Notes: generated from the letters alone by a model not told the origin. Counted from the stretch's first letter, positions 1 through 8,267 are shown. The stretch is DNA of 64,000 nucleotides from Psychrobacillus sp. FSL H8-0483 (GCF_038637725.1 NZ_CP152052.1:1347501-1411500), one strand, 5' to 3'. Translations and numbers: made by a program.

Positions 1-287
1 AAGATTTTGCTACCCTTAAGCCGATTCAAATGAATCTATTAGACGAGGCATATAAGCTATTAAAACCAAATGGCCTATTAGTTTATAGTACTTGTACCGT
101 GGATCGTGAAGAAAATGAAGGAACATCACAATTGTTTTTAGAATCTCATCCAGATATGCACCTTCAACATTTTCCAGACGTTGTAAAAAATATTAAAGAA
201 CAAGAGCAAGAGGGAATGCTACAGCTTTTCCCACATGATTTAAGAAGTGATGGATTCTTTGTAGCGGTCTTTCAAAAGAAGAGCTAA
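1..287 (+). CDS. rsmB: 16S rRNA (cytosine-5) methyltransferase RsmB, C-terminal end (partial)
   Basis: The window opens inside this gene; the frame is open from base 3 and stops at 285-287. The last 94 residues are seen. They carry the motif YSTCTVDREENE, typical of RNA m5C methyltransferases, whose Cys (codon at 93-95) is the expected nucleophile. The end ...RSDGFFVAVFQKKS matches the substrate-binding tail of RsmB/Fmu proteins, which methylate C967 of 16S rRNA using S-adenosylmethionine. The N-terminal NusB-like domain lies outside the window. In B. subtilis rlmN follows rsmB; here prpC follows after only 40 bases. Confidence 0.9.
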   Translation, partial: DFATLKPIQMNLLDEAYKLLKPNGLLVYSTCTVDREENEGTSQLFLESHPDMHLQHFPDVVKNIKEQEQEGMLQLFPHDLRSDGFFVAVFQKKS

Positions 288-327
288 TTGCAACGTTGTT
301 CTAAACCAATAAGAGGTGAATGAATAG

Positions 328-1065
328 ATGAAGTTCGTTGTTAAAACTGATGTAGGTATGAAAAGGACGGTAAATGAAGATCGTGTAGATGTGTTTGTTC
401 GCAAAGATCATCGAATACTAGCTGTTGTTGCAGATGGTATGGGCGGTCATAACGCTGGAGATGTAGCAAGTGAAATAGCTATTTCCGAATTTCAAAAGTA
501 TTTTCATGCTTACAATCCTTCTATTGTAAAAGCAAAAGATTGGTTAACGTATACATTTCAATCTATTAATCAGTCAATTGTTAGGCACTCATCCATCACG
601 GCAGGCTGTGAAGGAATGGGTACTACGTTAATCGCTGGTCTGTTTGAAAATAATAAAGGTCTCATCGCACATGTAGGAGATAGCCGTGTGTATCACGTTA
701 CGAAAGAAATGGTTCAACAAATTACACGTGACCATTCTTACGTAAATGTCTTAATTGATTCTGGGGAAATTAGTGAAGAGCAAGCAAAAACGCATCCTAA
801 GAAAAATGTATTGATGAAAGCAGTTGGAACGGAACGAACGATTCACCCGGATTTTTTTGAAGTAGAATTTCCCCAAAATTCTTATTTTCTTTTTTGCACG
901 GACGGATTAAGTAACAAATTAAGTGAATCCTTTATACAGAACATACTTTTTTCGAATAAATCTCTCGAACAAAAAGGAGAGGATTTAGTGGAGGAAGCAA
1001 ACAAATCTGGTGGAGAAGATAATATTTCATTAATCTTGTTATCAAACAACGCTGAGGAGGTGTAA
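328..1065 (+). CDS. prpC: PP2C-type Ser/Thr protein phosphatase PrpC (Stp)
   Basis: This 245-residue protein is a complete bacterial PPM/PP2C phosphatase. It shows the metal-binding motifs in order: NED near residue 15, DGMGGH near 36, GTT near 92, GDSR near 112, DGLS near 193 and GGEDNIS near 228, whose Asp residues hold the two Mn/Mg ions. It has the usual cytosolic single-domain length. The family removes phosphate from targets of the partner kinase PrkC and from the kinase itself. The start ATG follows AGAGGTGA, and the next gene begins two bases after the stop, so kinase and phosphatase are co-expressed. Confidence 0.95.
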   Translation: MKFVVKTDVGMKRTVNEDRVDVFVRKDHRILAVVADGMGGHNAGDVASEIAISEFQKYFHAYNPSIVKAKDWLTYTFQSINQSIVRHSSITAGCEGMGTTLIAGLFENNKGLIAHVGDSRVYHVTKEMVQQITRDHSYVNVLIDSGEISEEQAKTHPKKNVLMKAVGTERTIHPDFFEVEFPQNSYFLFCTDGLSNKLSESFIQNILFSNKSLEQKGEDLVEEANKSGGEDNISLILLSNNAEEV

Positions 1066-1067
1066 GG

Positions 1068-3044
1068 ATGTTAATAGGTAAAAGAATTAGTGGCAGATAT
1101 AAGCTACTCGATATGATTGGTGGAGGCGGCATGTCAAATGTGTATTTAGCGCATGACATGATTTTAGACCGTGATGTAGCGATTAAAGTATTGCGCTATG
1201 ATTTTTCAAATGAAGAAGAATTACGTCGACGTTTTCAACGTGAAGCACTATCTGCAACGAGCCTTACACACCCACATATTGTGAACATATATGATGTAGG
1301 AGAAGATGAGGATATTCACTATATCGTCATGGAATATGTCAAAGGTGAAACATTAAAACAATACATACAACAAAAAGCTCCTATTTCACCGGTTAAATCT
1401 GTCTCTATTATGAAACAGCTTACTTCAGCAATTTCAACTGCTCATAATAATCACATTATTCACCGTGATATTAAGCCGCAGAACATTTTGCTGGACGAGC
1501 AAGAAAATGTAAAGATTACAGATTTCGGTATTGCGATGGCGCTAAGTGCGACATCCTATACGCAAACCAATTCCGTATTAGGGACAGTTCATTATTTATC
1601 ACCCGAGCAAGCGCGCGGAGGAACAGCTACGAAGCAATCAGACATTTATGCATTAGGGATTGTATTGTTTGAACTTCTTACGGGGCAACTCCCGTTTTCA
1701 GGAGAATCAGCAGTTTCGATTGCATTAAAGCATCTCCAATCAGAAACACCTTCCATTCGAGCAATCATTCCGACTATACCGCAAAGTTTGGAAAATGTTG
1801 TGCTAAAAGCCACAGCGAAGGATGCGAAGAATAGATATCGTTCTGCAGAGGAAATGGAAGCGGATTTAGCGACTGCTTTATCACCAGAAAGAGCAAGCGA
1901 GAAAAAGTTTGTTGTAGCTATTGACGAGGATGCAACAAAAGTTTTACCAATAATTAAAGAACCTGTTTCTTTTGAAGAAGTTTCTGAAACGAAAAAAATG
2001 CCAACTGCATCCGTGCCATTGGAAAAAAATAGTCCAAAACCGAAACAAAAGAAACGGAAAATTATTAGTGGTGTAATAGCTGGAATAGTATTATTAATAT
2101 TACTAATGATTATTGTATTCCCAGGGTTATTTAAACCAGAAAAAATCGAAGTTCCTGATGTTGCAAATTTAGAACTTAAGGCTGCTATTGAACAGTTAGA
2201 GGCAGATGGATTTAAGGTTGGAGATCAAACAGAAGAGCCTTCGGATGAAGTGGAGGAAGGAAATGTTATTCGAACAACCCCTGAAGCAGGGAAGCTTCGT
2301 GATAAAGAAACCGAAATTCATTTGTTTGTTTCCTCTGGGAAGGAAACCTCTACCATGGAAGACTACACGGGAAGAGGCATCGATCAAGTCAAAACGTTGT
2401 TACAAAATCATAGTATCGATATAGAATATAAATTTTCGTCAGAAGCAGTTGGAACCATTTTAGACCAATCACCAAAAGCGGGGACGGAAATTATACCAGA
2501 TGAAACAGACTTAGTGTTCACCGTAAGTAAAGGGTTAGAACTAAGAACAGTCAAAGATTTAACTGGATTTAACGAAAAGGCATTAAGTGACTATGAAAAA
2601 AGTACGGGATTAAAAATAGTCGTTAGAAATACGGTGAATTCTGAAAGTGAACCAAAAGGAAATGTTCTAGACCAAACACCTAACGCAAACGCAAAAGTGC
2701 CACCTGGCAGTACCATTGAGGTTACACTGTCGGATGGTCCAAAGGCAAAGGCTACTCGATTTTTTGTTAAAACTGTGACGATTCCTTATGAACAACCTCC
2801 AGAAAATGATGAAGGTAGCGATGATGAGAATGGGGAGGTAGTTGCACCAGAACAAATTGTTCGTATTTATATTGAAGATAATACGAGATCAATGACAGAG
2901 CCAGTAGAAGAATTTGTTTTGACAGAAACAATCCAAAAACAAATAAAACTAGAAATCAGTGAAGGTAAAGAAGCAGCGTATCGTGTGGAAGTAAATTCAG
3001 ATATAATTGCAGTAGAAACGATTGCTTATGAGGATATAAATTAG
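1068..3044 (+). CDS. prkC: PASTA-domain Ser/Thr protein kinase PrkC
   Basis: The 658-residue protein has an N-terminal Hanks-type kinase domain (about 10-270) with the glycine loop GGGGMSNV, Lys40, HRD at 132-134 and DFG at 152-154. A basic juxtamembrane stretch leads into one membrane helix at about 332-355. Three extracellular PASTA repeats follow (about 358-424, 425-492, 493-560), then a C-terminal domain of about 95 residues. PASTA domains of this family bind peptidoglycan fragments; in B. subtilis the kinase triggers germination and acts on translation factors. It is placed directly behind its phosphatase prpC and in front of rsgA, a known type of PrkC substrate. Confidence 0.95.
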   Translation: MLIGKRISGRYKLLDMIGGGGMSNVYLAHDMILDRDVAIKVLRYDFSNEEELRRRFQREALSATSLTHPHIVNIYDVGEDEDIHYIVMEYVKGETLKQYIQQKAPISPVKSVSIMKQLTSAISTAHNNHIIHRDIKPQNILLDEQENVKITDFGIAMALSATSYTQTNSVLGTVHYLSPEQARGGTATKQSDIYALGIVLFELLTGQLPFSGESAVSIALKHLQSETPSIRAIIPTIPQSLENVVLKATAKDAKNRYRSAEEMEADLATALSPERASEKKFVVAIDEDATKVLPIIKEPVSFEEVSETKKMPTASVPLEKNSPKPKQKKRKIISGVIAGIVLLILLMIIVFPGLFKPEKIEVPDVANLELKAAIEQLEADGFKVGDQTEEPSDEVEEGNVIRTTPEAGKLRDKETEIHLFVSSGKETSTMEDYTGRGIDQVKTLLQNHSIDIEYKFSSEAVGTILDQSPKAGTEIIPDETDLVFTVSKGLELRTVKDLTGFNEKALSDYEKSTGLKIVVRNTVNSESEPKGNVLDQTPNANAKVPPGSTIEVTLSDGPKAKATRFFVKTVTIPYEQPPENDEGSDDENGEVVAPEQIVRIYIEDNTRSMTEPVEEFVLTETIQKQIKLEISEGKEAAYRVEVNSDIIAVETIAYEDIN

Positions 3045-3055
3045 GGAGGCTTTGG

Positions 3056-3940
3056 ATGCCAAAAGGTCAAATTAGAAAAGCTTTGAGCGGATATTACTAT
3101 GTATACGACGACAATGACAAGCTTATTCAATGTCGGGGTAGAGGCGTTTTTAGAAATAGGGGAGAATCTCCTTTAGTAGGGGACTTTGTCGATTACACGG
3201 TTGAAGGAAATAATGATGGTACAATTACGGTTATACATGAACGGAAAAATAACCTAGTTCGTCCCCCTATTGCCAACATAGACCAAGCCATTTTAGTGTT
3301 TTCCATTAAAGAGCCGGATTTCAACACCATATTATTGGATCGATTTTTAGTTGTCCTAGAATCATTTCAAATTGAGCCAATCATTTGCTTAACGAAGAGT
3401 GATTTAATGGACGAAAAAATGGAAAAAACAATGGAACAATATATGAAGGATTATGAACAAATTGGTTATCAACTATTGATGACCTACAAAGATGATCCGG
3501 AATTCGATGCCAAAATTGCCCCTCTCCTAAAAGGTAAAACGACCGTTTTAGCAGGTCAATCTGGTGTAGGGAAATCTACTTTATTAAATACGATCTTACC
3601 TTCACTTGACCTTAAAACTGGTGTTATTTCCAATGCGCTTGGTCGAGGAAAACACACGACGAGACATGTGGAGTTAATAGAAGTGTGTGATGGTCTCCTA
3701 GCAGATACACCTGGATTCAGTTCGTTTGAGTTTGATTTGATGGAAAAAGAAGAACTCACTTACTGTTTTCCAGATTTTGTAGCCAAACAAGATGACTGTA
3801 AGTTCCGTGAATGTATGCATGTGAAGGAACCGAAATGTGCCGTGAAAGATGCAGTCGAATCAGGAGAAATAAAAGATTATCGTTACAAACATTATTTGCA
3901 GTTCTTTGATGAAATAGTAGATAGAAAGCCGAGGTATTAA
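3056..3940 (+). CDS. rsgA: Ribosome small-subunit maturation GTPase RsgA (CpgA/YloQ)
   Basis: This 294-residue circularly permuted GTPase has the G4 motif TKSD ahead of the Walker A loop GQSGVGKS (about 167-174) and G3 DTPG after it. An N-terminal OB fold (about 1-65) and a C-terminal zinc motif with C-x4-C-x-H-x5-C spacing (about 248-261) complete the family layout. RsgA binds the 30S subunit near the decoding site late in assembly and is released after GTP hydrolysis. It follows prkC by 11 bases and precedes rpe by 2, so it is part of the same operon. Confidence 0.95.
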   Translation: MPKGQIRKALSGYYYVYDDNDKLIQCRGRGVFRNRGESPLVGDFVDYTVEGNNDGTITVIHERKNNLVRPPIANIDQAILVFSIKEPDFNTILLDRFLVVLESFQIEPIICLTKSDLMDEKMEKTMEQYMKDYEQIGYQLLMTYKDDPEFDAKIAPLLKGKTTVLAGQSGVGKSTLLNTILPSLDLKTGVISNALGRGKHTTRHVELIEVCDGLLADTPGFSSFEFDLMEKEELTYCFPDFVAKQDDCKFRECMHVKEPKCAVKDAVESGEIKDYRYKHYLQFFDEIVDRKPRY

Positions 3941-3942
3941 TT

Positions 3943-4611
3943 ATGGTGAAAATCGCCCCATCCATATTAGCAGCAAACTTTGCTAAGCTAGGAGAAGAAG
4001 TATTAGAAGTCGAAAAAGCGGGAGCAGAGCTTATTCATATTGATGTAATGGATGGACACTTTGTTCCGAATATTACAATGGGACCAATTGTTGTGGAGGC
4101 ACTTCGTCCACTGACAAAGCTTCCTTTAGATGTCCATTTAATGATTGAAAATGCAGATCAGTATATTGAGGCTTTTGCAAAAGCCGGCGCTGACTATATT
4201 ACAGTCCATGTCGAAGCCTCTCCACATCTTCATAGAACGATTCAATTGATTCGTTCATTTGGCGTGAAACCAGGAGTTGTGTTAAATCCTCATACACCAA
4301 TAGAGTCTATTCAACATGTGTTAGAAGACATTGATATGGTTCTGTTCATGACAGTTAACCCAGGATTTGGCGGGCAAAAGTTTATTCACTCTGTCGTTCC
4401 TAAAGTGAAACAACTATCTGACATTATTAAAACAAGAAACTTATCCATTGAAATAGAGATTGATGGTGGAATAAATGAAGAAACGATTAAGCCATGTGTA
4501 GAAGCAGGTGCTACTATTTTAGTGGCAGGGTCAGCTATATACAATGCTCCAGACAAAGGAAAAGCTTTGCAAGCAATTAAAGAAGCTGGTTTAAGCGTAG
4601 CGGCGAAATGA
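3943..4611 (+). CDS. rpe: Ribulose-phosphate 3-epimerase
   Basis: This TIM-barrel enzyme of 222 residues interconverts ribulose 5-phosphate and xylulose 5-phosphate in the pentose phosphate pathway. Metal and acid-base residues are visible: His32 and Asp34 in HIDVMDGHFVPN, His65 in DVHLMIE, and Asp174 in IDGGIN; the phosphate-binding loop GGIN...VAGSAI is intact. It starts two bases after rsgA and its end overlaps thiN by four bases (ATGA), which suggests coupled translation. Confidence 0.95.
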   Translation: MVKIAPSILAANFAKLGEEVLEVEKAGAELIHIDVMDGHFVPNITMGPIVVEALRPLTKLPLDVHLMIENADQYIEAFAKAGADYITVHVEASPHLHRTIQLIRSFGVKPGVVLNPHTPIESIQHVLEDIDMVLFMTVNPGFGGQKFIHSVVPKVKQLSDIIKTRNLSIEIEIDGGINEETIKPCVEAGATILVAGSAIYNAPDKGKALQAIKEAGLSVAAK

Positions 4612-5264
4612 AACGAGTAATTGTTTTCGCAGGAGGTCCATTAGAAGAAGTTGTTGATCTTAAACGGCTTCTTCTTTTGCAAGATGAAACTATTTTTATT
4701 GGTGCAGATAGAGGGGCTATTCATTTAATAGCAAAAGGAATAACGCCTGATGAAATTATTGGTGATTTTGACTCCCTTACAGATGAAGAATTACATATGC
4801 TCAAACTTAAAGTACGAAATGTTACGATATTACAAGCGGAAAAAGACGAGACAGATACCCATTTAGCTCTTCAAGAGGCCTTAAAATATAAGCCAGATGA
4901 AGTGATTTTAACTGGGGTGAGTGGTGGGCGGCTAGATCATTATGAAGCAGCTTTACATGACGTATGCCATTTTCAATTAAATCATCCAACTATTCCTTTT
5001 TCCATTCAAGATAAGCAGAATCGCATTCAGTTTTTATTTCCTGGAACCAATGAAGTGGAGAAATATACATATTTTAAGTACATTTCATTCTTTTCATTTG
5101 GCGAAATGGTAAAGAATATTACGTTAAAAGGATTTAAATATAACGTTGCTAATGAGAATATGGTGGTAGGGAATGCAAAATTTATTAGCAATGAACAAAA
5201 AGATCGAACAAGTACTATCTCTTTCACTGCTGGCATATGTTTAATGATAAGAAGCAGTGACTAA
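4608..5264 (+). CDS. thiN: Thiamine pyrophosphokinase
   Basis: This 218-residue enzyme transfers pyrophosphate from ATP to thiamine, giving thiamine diphosphate. Family motifs are present: GADRGA near residue 33, GDFDSL near 52, KDETDTHLAL near 83, and GVSGGRLDH near 107 with the catalytic acidic residues. The start codon overlaps the rpe stop codon. It is the usual thiN/yloS location in Bacillales, just before spoVM. Confidence 0.93.
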   Translation: MKRVIVFAGGPLEEVVDLKRLLLLQDETIFIGADRGAIHLIAKGITPDEIIGDFDSLTDEELHMLKLKVRNVTILQAEKDETDTHLALQEALKYKPDEVILTGVSGGRLDHYEAALHDVCHFQLNHPTIPFSIQDKQNRIQFLFPGTNEVEKYTYFKYISFFSFGEMVKNITLKGFKYNVANENMVVGNAKFISNEQKDRTSTISFTAGICLMIRSSD

Positions 5265-5278
5265 AAGGGAGGAATTGT

Positions 5279-5371
5279 GTGAAGGTCTACACATTTAGAT
5301 TGCCTAAATCCGTCAGTAGTATTGTCAAGGTTTGCATTCGTTTGTTTAAGAAGGACGAAAAGAAGATGTAG
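5279..5371 (+). CDS. spoVM: Stage V sporulation protein SpoVM (small amphipathic peptide)
   Basis: A 30-codon reading frame starts with GTG behind a strong ribosome site (AAGGGAGG at 5266-5273) 14 bases after thiN. The peptide begins MKVYTFRLPKS and ends IRLFKKDEKKM. It has the length class, basic amphipathic helix and Pro9 of SpoVM, and it sits exactly where spoVM lies in B. subtilis (between thiN and rpmB). SpoVM recognises the convex forespore membrane and anchors SpoIVA during coat assembly. Here it is a few residues longer than the 26-residue B. subtilis peptide and contains a Cys. The identification rests on synteny plus the N-terminal pattern. Confidence 0.85.
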   Translation: MKVYTFRLPKSVSSIVKVCIRLFKKDEKKM

Positions 5372-5377
5372 GAAATG

Positions 5378-5413
5378 AAAAAATGCCAGGTCGACAGTAG
5401 TCGCCCTGGCATT
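5378..5413 (-). terminator. Intrinsic terminator of rpmB
   Basis: Read on the minus strand, the stem AATGCCAGG / CCTGGCATT, continued inside by a 4-bp CGAC/GTCG stem and a 4-base loop, runs into a T tract at the left end. It lies 15 bases past the rpmB stop. The convergent spoVM transcript also ends here, so it may serve both strands. Confidence 0.8.
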
Positions 5414-5427
5414 AATTATGAGTACGA

Positions 5428-5616
5428 TTAAACGCGCTCAATTTTTCCTGATTTTAAAGCTCTAGCAGAAACCCATACACGTTTAGGTTTACCGTCAACA
5501 AGAATACGGACCTTTTGAAGGTTTGCCCCCCATGTACGCTTAGTAGCGTTCATTGCGTGAGAACGAGCATTACCAGAACGAGCTTTACGCCCAGTGATTG
5601 CACATACTTTTGGCAT
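5428..5616 (-). CDS. rpmB: 50S ribosomal protein L28
   Basis: This 62-residue protein starts [20 protein letters not shown] and ends KSGKIERV, the standard L28 (bL28) sequence. The start ATG is set by a near-perfect AAAGGAGG upstream on the minus strand; longer frames are not supported. It is the only minus-strand gene in the window, as in B. subtilis, and is transcribed alone toward its own terminator. The Zn-ribbon cysteine set is incomplete (only Cys5 seen), so this looks like the zinc-independent form. Confidence 0.95.
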   Translation of the reverse strand: MPKVCAITGRKARSGNARSHAMNATKRTWGANLQKVRILVDGKPKRVWVSARALKSGKIERV

Positions 5617-5698
5617 TATATTTCCTCCTTTAAAAAAGAAGCTGAAAGATTTTTCAGTTCGATATTTCACATACTTTAATAATTTACCACAGACTTTT

Positions 5699-5704
5699 AT
5701 TATA
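5699..5704 (-). promoter_or_regulatory. Probable -10 element of the rpmB promoter
   Basis: On the minus strand a perfect TATAAT lies about 80 bases before the rpmB start. The hexamer at 17-bp spacing is only T-rich, so the -35 is not convincing. A second option, TTGCGT followed by 17 bp and TAAATT, overlaps it closer to the gene. Confidence 0.45.
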
Positions 5705-5886
5705 CGCAAGGCTTATCAAGAAAAAAACCTTTACAGACAAAAAGTGTCCAATATTATAAAAGTGCGCAACACAGCATCTGTTTAATTGTCTTTATCTCGT
5801 TCGGAGTAGGCTTTGTGTGTTCGAAAGGTATTTTGTCGCGTTCACAGCATTTTTTGTCTCACTCTACCATTTATTGTAGGGCATGA

Positions 5887-5982
5887 GACTCATGCGGGAA
5901 AGTGAGACAGACGAGACCTCGCACGTAGCGTAAGCGAAGGAGGAGGCACGTCGCTCGCCCGCGGAAAGCGAATGCGAGAGCG
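5887..5982 (+). repeat. Dispersed GC-rich intergenic repeat, copy 1
   Basis: This stretch is much richer in GC than the surrounding AT-rich spacer. It contains blocks such as GCGGGAAAGTGAGACAGACG and CCCGCGGAAAGCGA. The reverse complement of 25011-25128 aligns with it block by block (GACTC..GCGGGA, AGTGAGACAGA, AGAC.TC, CCCGCGGAAA), so the two are copies of one family. No open frame is conserved. The rest of the 5617-6118 spacer between the divergent rpmB and yloU holds only promoter signals. Confidence 0.7.
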
Positions 5983-6034
5983 CTAAATCCTAGCGGTAAC
6001 TATTTATGCGCACTATTTTAAAGCAGTGAAACTG

Positions 6035-6063
6035 TAGACGAAAAGAAACGTTTCTTTTATAAT
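6035..6063 (+). promoter_or_regulatory. SigA-type promoter of yloU with palindromic spacer
   Basis: TAGACG (6035-6040), a 17-bp spacer and a perfect TATAAT (6058-6063) lie 55 bases ahead of yloU. The spacer together with the first T of the -10 forms a perfect 18-bp palindrome, AAAAGAAACGTTTCTTTT (6041-6058), which could be an operator. Confidence 0.6.
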
Positions 6064-6118
6064 TTCAATGGGTGTAGTACAATAAAGGATAGTCAAAAAG
6101 GACTTGGGAGGTTTCAAC

Positions 6119-6481
6119 ATGTCAATTGAATTGAATAACGAATTCGGACAAATCGATATATCACAAGATGCAGTTGCTCAAATTGCTGGCGGAGCCGCAA
6201 TGGAGTGCTACGGGATCGTTGGTATGGCGTCAAAGCATCAAATTAGAGATGGTTTAACAGATATATTAAGAAAAGAGAATTTCACTAAAGGCGTTCTAGT
6301 GAGACAAGAAAAAGAGGATCTACATATTGATATGTATATTATAGTAAGTTACGGAACGAAAATTTCTGAAATAGCTTATCAAGTACAATCCAAAGTGAAG
6401 TACACACTAAATAAATCTCTTGGTATGTCTGTGAAATCCGTAAATGTCTATGTTCAAGGAGTTCGCGTGGCAAACGTGTGA
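6119..6481 (+). CDS. yloU: Asp23/Gls24 family envelope stress response protein YloU
   Basis: This 120-residue Asp23-family protein begins MSIELNNEFGQ. The ATG at 6119 is chosen because the in-frame TTG at 6104 lies inside the ribosome site TTGGGAGG. The family core IAGGAAMECYGIVGMAS (about 22-38) and a conserved C-terminal VNVYVQGVRV are seen. Members are small soluble proteins linked to cell-envelope homeostasis; the molecular role of YloU is not established. The neighbour yloV follows by 16 bases, a pairing conserved in Firmicutes. Confidence 0.9.
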   Translation: MSIELNNEFGQIDISQDAVAQIAGGAAMECYGIVGMASKHQIRDGLTDILRKENFTKGVLVRQEKEDLHIDMYIIVSYGTKISEIAYQVQSKVKYTLNKSLGMSVKSVNVYVQGVRVANV

Positions 6482-6497
6482 TTAAGGAGAGAAAATA

Positions 6498-8153
6498 ATG
6501 AAATCAATTAATGGTATTCAATTTGCAGATATGGTCAAGATGGGAGCACATCATCTTTTCCAAAATGCAGATTACGTCGATGCATTAAATGTATTTCCTG
6601 TACCAGATGGTGACACAGGAACAAATATGAACCTTTCAATGACTTCCGGTGCAAAGGAAACAGCTGCGAATACTGGAGAGCATATTGGGAAAACAGCACA
6701 AGCTCTATCTAAAGGCTTACTTATGGGAGCCCGCGGAAATTCAGGTGTTATTTTATCACAACTCTTCAGAGGTTTTGGAAAGTCTATCGAGCAAAATGCT
6801 ACATTAGATGCAAAACAATTTGCACAAGCCTTACATTACGGTGTCGAGACAGCTTATAAAGCAGTAATGAAGCCTGTGGAAGGTACCATTCTAACAGTAG
6901 CGAAGGATTCTGCGAAGAGAGCTGTAGAAGTAAGTGGAACAGTTGAAGACATTCGCGAGTTAATGACAGCAATTGTGGAAGAAGCAAAACAATCATTAAA
7001 TAGAACACCAGACCTATTGCCTGTTTTAAAAGAAGTAGGAGTAGTAGATAGTGGTGGGCAAGGACTTGTTTTCGTTTATGAAGGCTTCCTAGCGAGCTTG
7101 AAAGGCGAAGAACTACCAGAGAAGACAGTTAGTTCCTCCATGGATGATCTTGTAAATGCAGAACACCACAAAAGTGTACAAGGGTTTATGGACACTGCTG
7201 ATATCGAATTTGGTTTTTGTACAGAATTTATGGTTCGGTTTGAAGAGGGTAAAAAAGCCTTTGATGAAACAGTATTCCGCAATGATTTAAGCGCGTATGG
7301 AGATTCTTTATTAGTAATCTCCGATGATGACATTGCTAAGATTCATATTCACTCCGAAACTCCAGGTGAAGTGTTATCATATGGTCAACAATACGGAGAC
7401 TTGATAAAAATAAAAATCGAGAATATGCGCCAACAACACACTGAAATCGTTGAAGCGGGAACCTCAAACGAGATGCCAACGAAAAAAGCAGAAAAACATC
7501 CTTATGCCGTTGTAACGGTTGCAATGGGATCTGGTGTTTCGCAACTGTTGAAAAGCTTAGGTGCATCGGCTGTCATTGAAGGCGGTCAAACGATGAATCC
7601 TTCTACAGAGGATATTGTGAAAGCAATTGAAGCTGTTGGTGCAGAACGAGTACTGATCTTACCAAATAACAAAAATATTATTATGGCTGCTGAACAAGCA
7701 GCGGAAGTTTTAGGGATTGAAGCCGCTGTAGTGCCGACAAAAACTATTCCTCAAGGAATGGCAGCAATTTTAGCGTTTAATGCTCAAGTGACTGTAGAAG
7801 AAAATCAGAAGAATATGACTGCTGCATTTGCTCATGTGAAAACAGGTCAAATTACTTTTGCTGTTCGAGACACGTCTATAGACGGTGTCGAAATTAAAAA
7901 AGATGATTTCATGTCCATTGCGGAAGGGAAAATCATTCTTTCCAATCCTTCTAGAGTAGAAGCTGCAACAAACTTAGCAAAAGCATTGATTGATGAAGAA
8001 GCAGAAATTGTTACTGTCATTTACGGTGAAGACGTTACAGAACAAGAAGCGAAAGAATTTGCTACATATATTGGAGAGCAATTTGAAGATATTGAGGTTG
8101 AACTGTATAACGGCAAACAACCTTTATATCCTTATATTTTATCTGTTGAATAA
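6498..8153 (+). CDS. yloV: DAK-domain kinase YloV (FakA-like fatty acid kinase ATPase subunit)
   Basis: This 551-residue protein has an N-terminal DhaL-like nucleotide domain with ALNVFPVPDGDTGTNM (about 29-44), whose Asp residues bind Mg-ATP. A central FakA linker domain and a C-terminal DegV-like region follow (about 330-550; ILPNNKNIIMAAEQAA is typical). Homologues (FakA) phosphorylate fatty acids carried by a separate DegV/FakB protein, feeding exogenous fatty acids into phospholipid synthesis. No fakB lies nearby, but plsX, which supplies the same acyl-phosphate pool, is 4 kb downstream. Function is assigned by family. Confidence 0.88.
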   Translation: MKSINGIQFADMVKMGAHHLFQNADYVDALNVFPVPDGDTGTNMNLSMTSGAKETAANTGEHIGKTAQALSKGLLMGARGNSGVILSQLFRGFGKSIEQNATLDAKQFAQALHYGVETAYKAVMKPVEGTILTVAKDSAKRAVEVSGTVEDIRELMTAIVEEAKQSLNRTPDLLPVLKEVGVVDSGGQGLVFVYEGFLASLKGEELPEKTVSSSMDDLVNAEHHKSVQGFMDTADIEFGFCTEFMVRFEEGKKAFDETVFRNDLSAYGDSLLVISDDDIAKIHIHSETPGEVLSYGQQYGDLIKIKIENMRQQHTEIVEAGTSNEMPTKKAEKHPYAVVTVAMGSGVSQLLKSLGASAVIEGGQTMNPSTEDIVKAIEAVGAERVLILPNNKNIIMAAEQAAEVLGIEAAVVPTKTIPQGMAAILAFNAQVTVEENQKNMTAAFAHVKTGQITFAVRDTSIDGVEIKKDDFMSIAEGKIILSNPSRVEAATNLAKALIDEEAEIVTVIYGEDVTEQEAKEFATYIGEQFEDIEVELYNGKQPLYPYILSVE

Positions 8154-8156
8154 TAC

Positions 8157-8190
8157 AAAACCGCGTGGAGAATTTATCCACGTGGTTTTT
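8157..8190 (+). terminator. Intrinsic terminator after yloV
   Basis: The hairpin AAAACCGCGTGGA / TCCACGTGGTTTT, with a 7-base loop and one G-U pair, is followed by T residues four bases after the yloV stop. Confidence 0.85.
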
Positions 8191-8204
8191 GATTTACTAT
8201 AACT

Positions 8205-8233
8205 TTGTTTAATATATCTATTAAGTGTAAAAT
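8205..8233 (+). promoter_or_regulatory. SigA-type promoter of sdaAB
   Basis: TTGTTT (8205-8210), 17 bp, then TAAAAT (8228-8233), 34 bases before the sdaAB start and just after the yloV terminator. Confidence 0.65.
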
Positions 8234-8267
8234 AGATTTATTAAATAATAAATTGGAGGTCTGTTAA

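Noticed and set aside
5594-5785. 63-codon plus-strand open frame over the rpmB leader
   Set aside because: It lies antisense to the rpmB start and promoter, has no ribosome site, and its Lys/Asn/Phe-rich composition is typical of AT-rich spacer.
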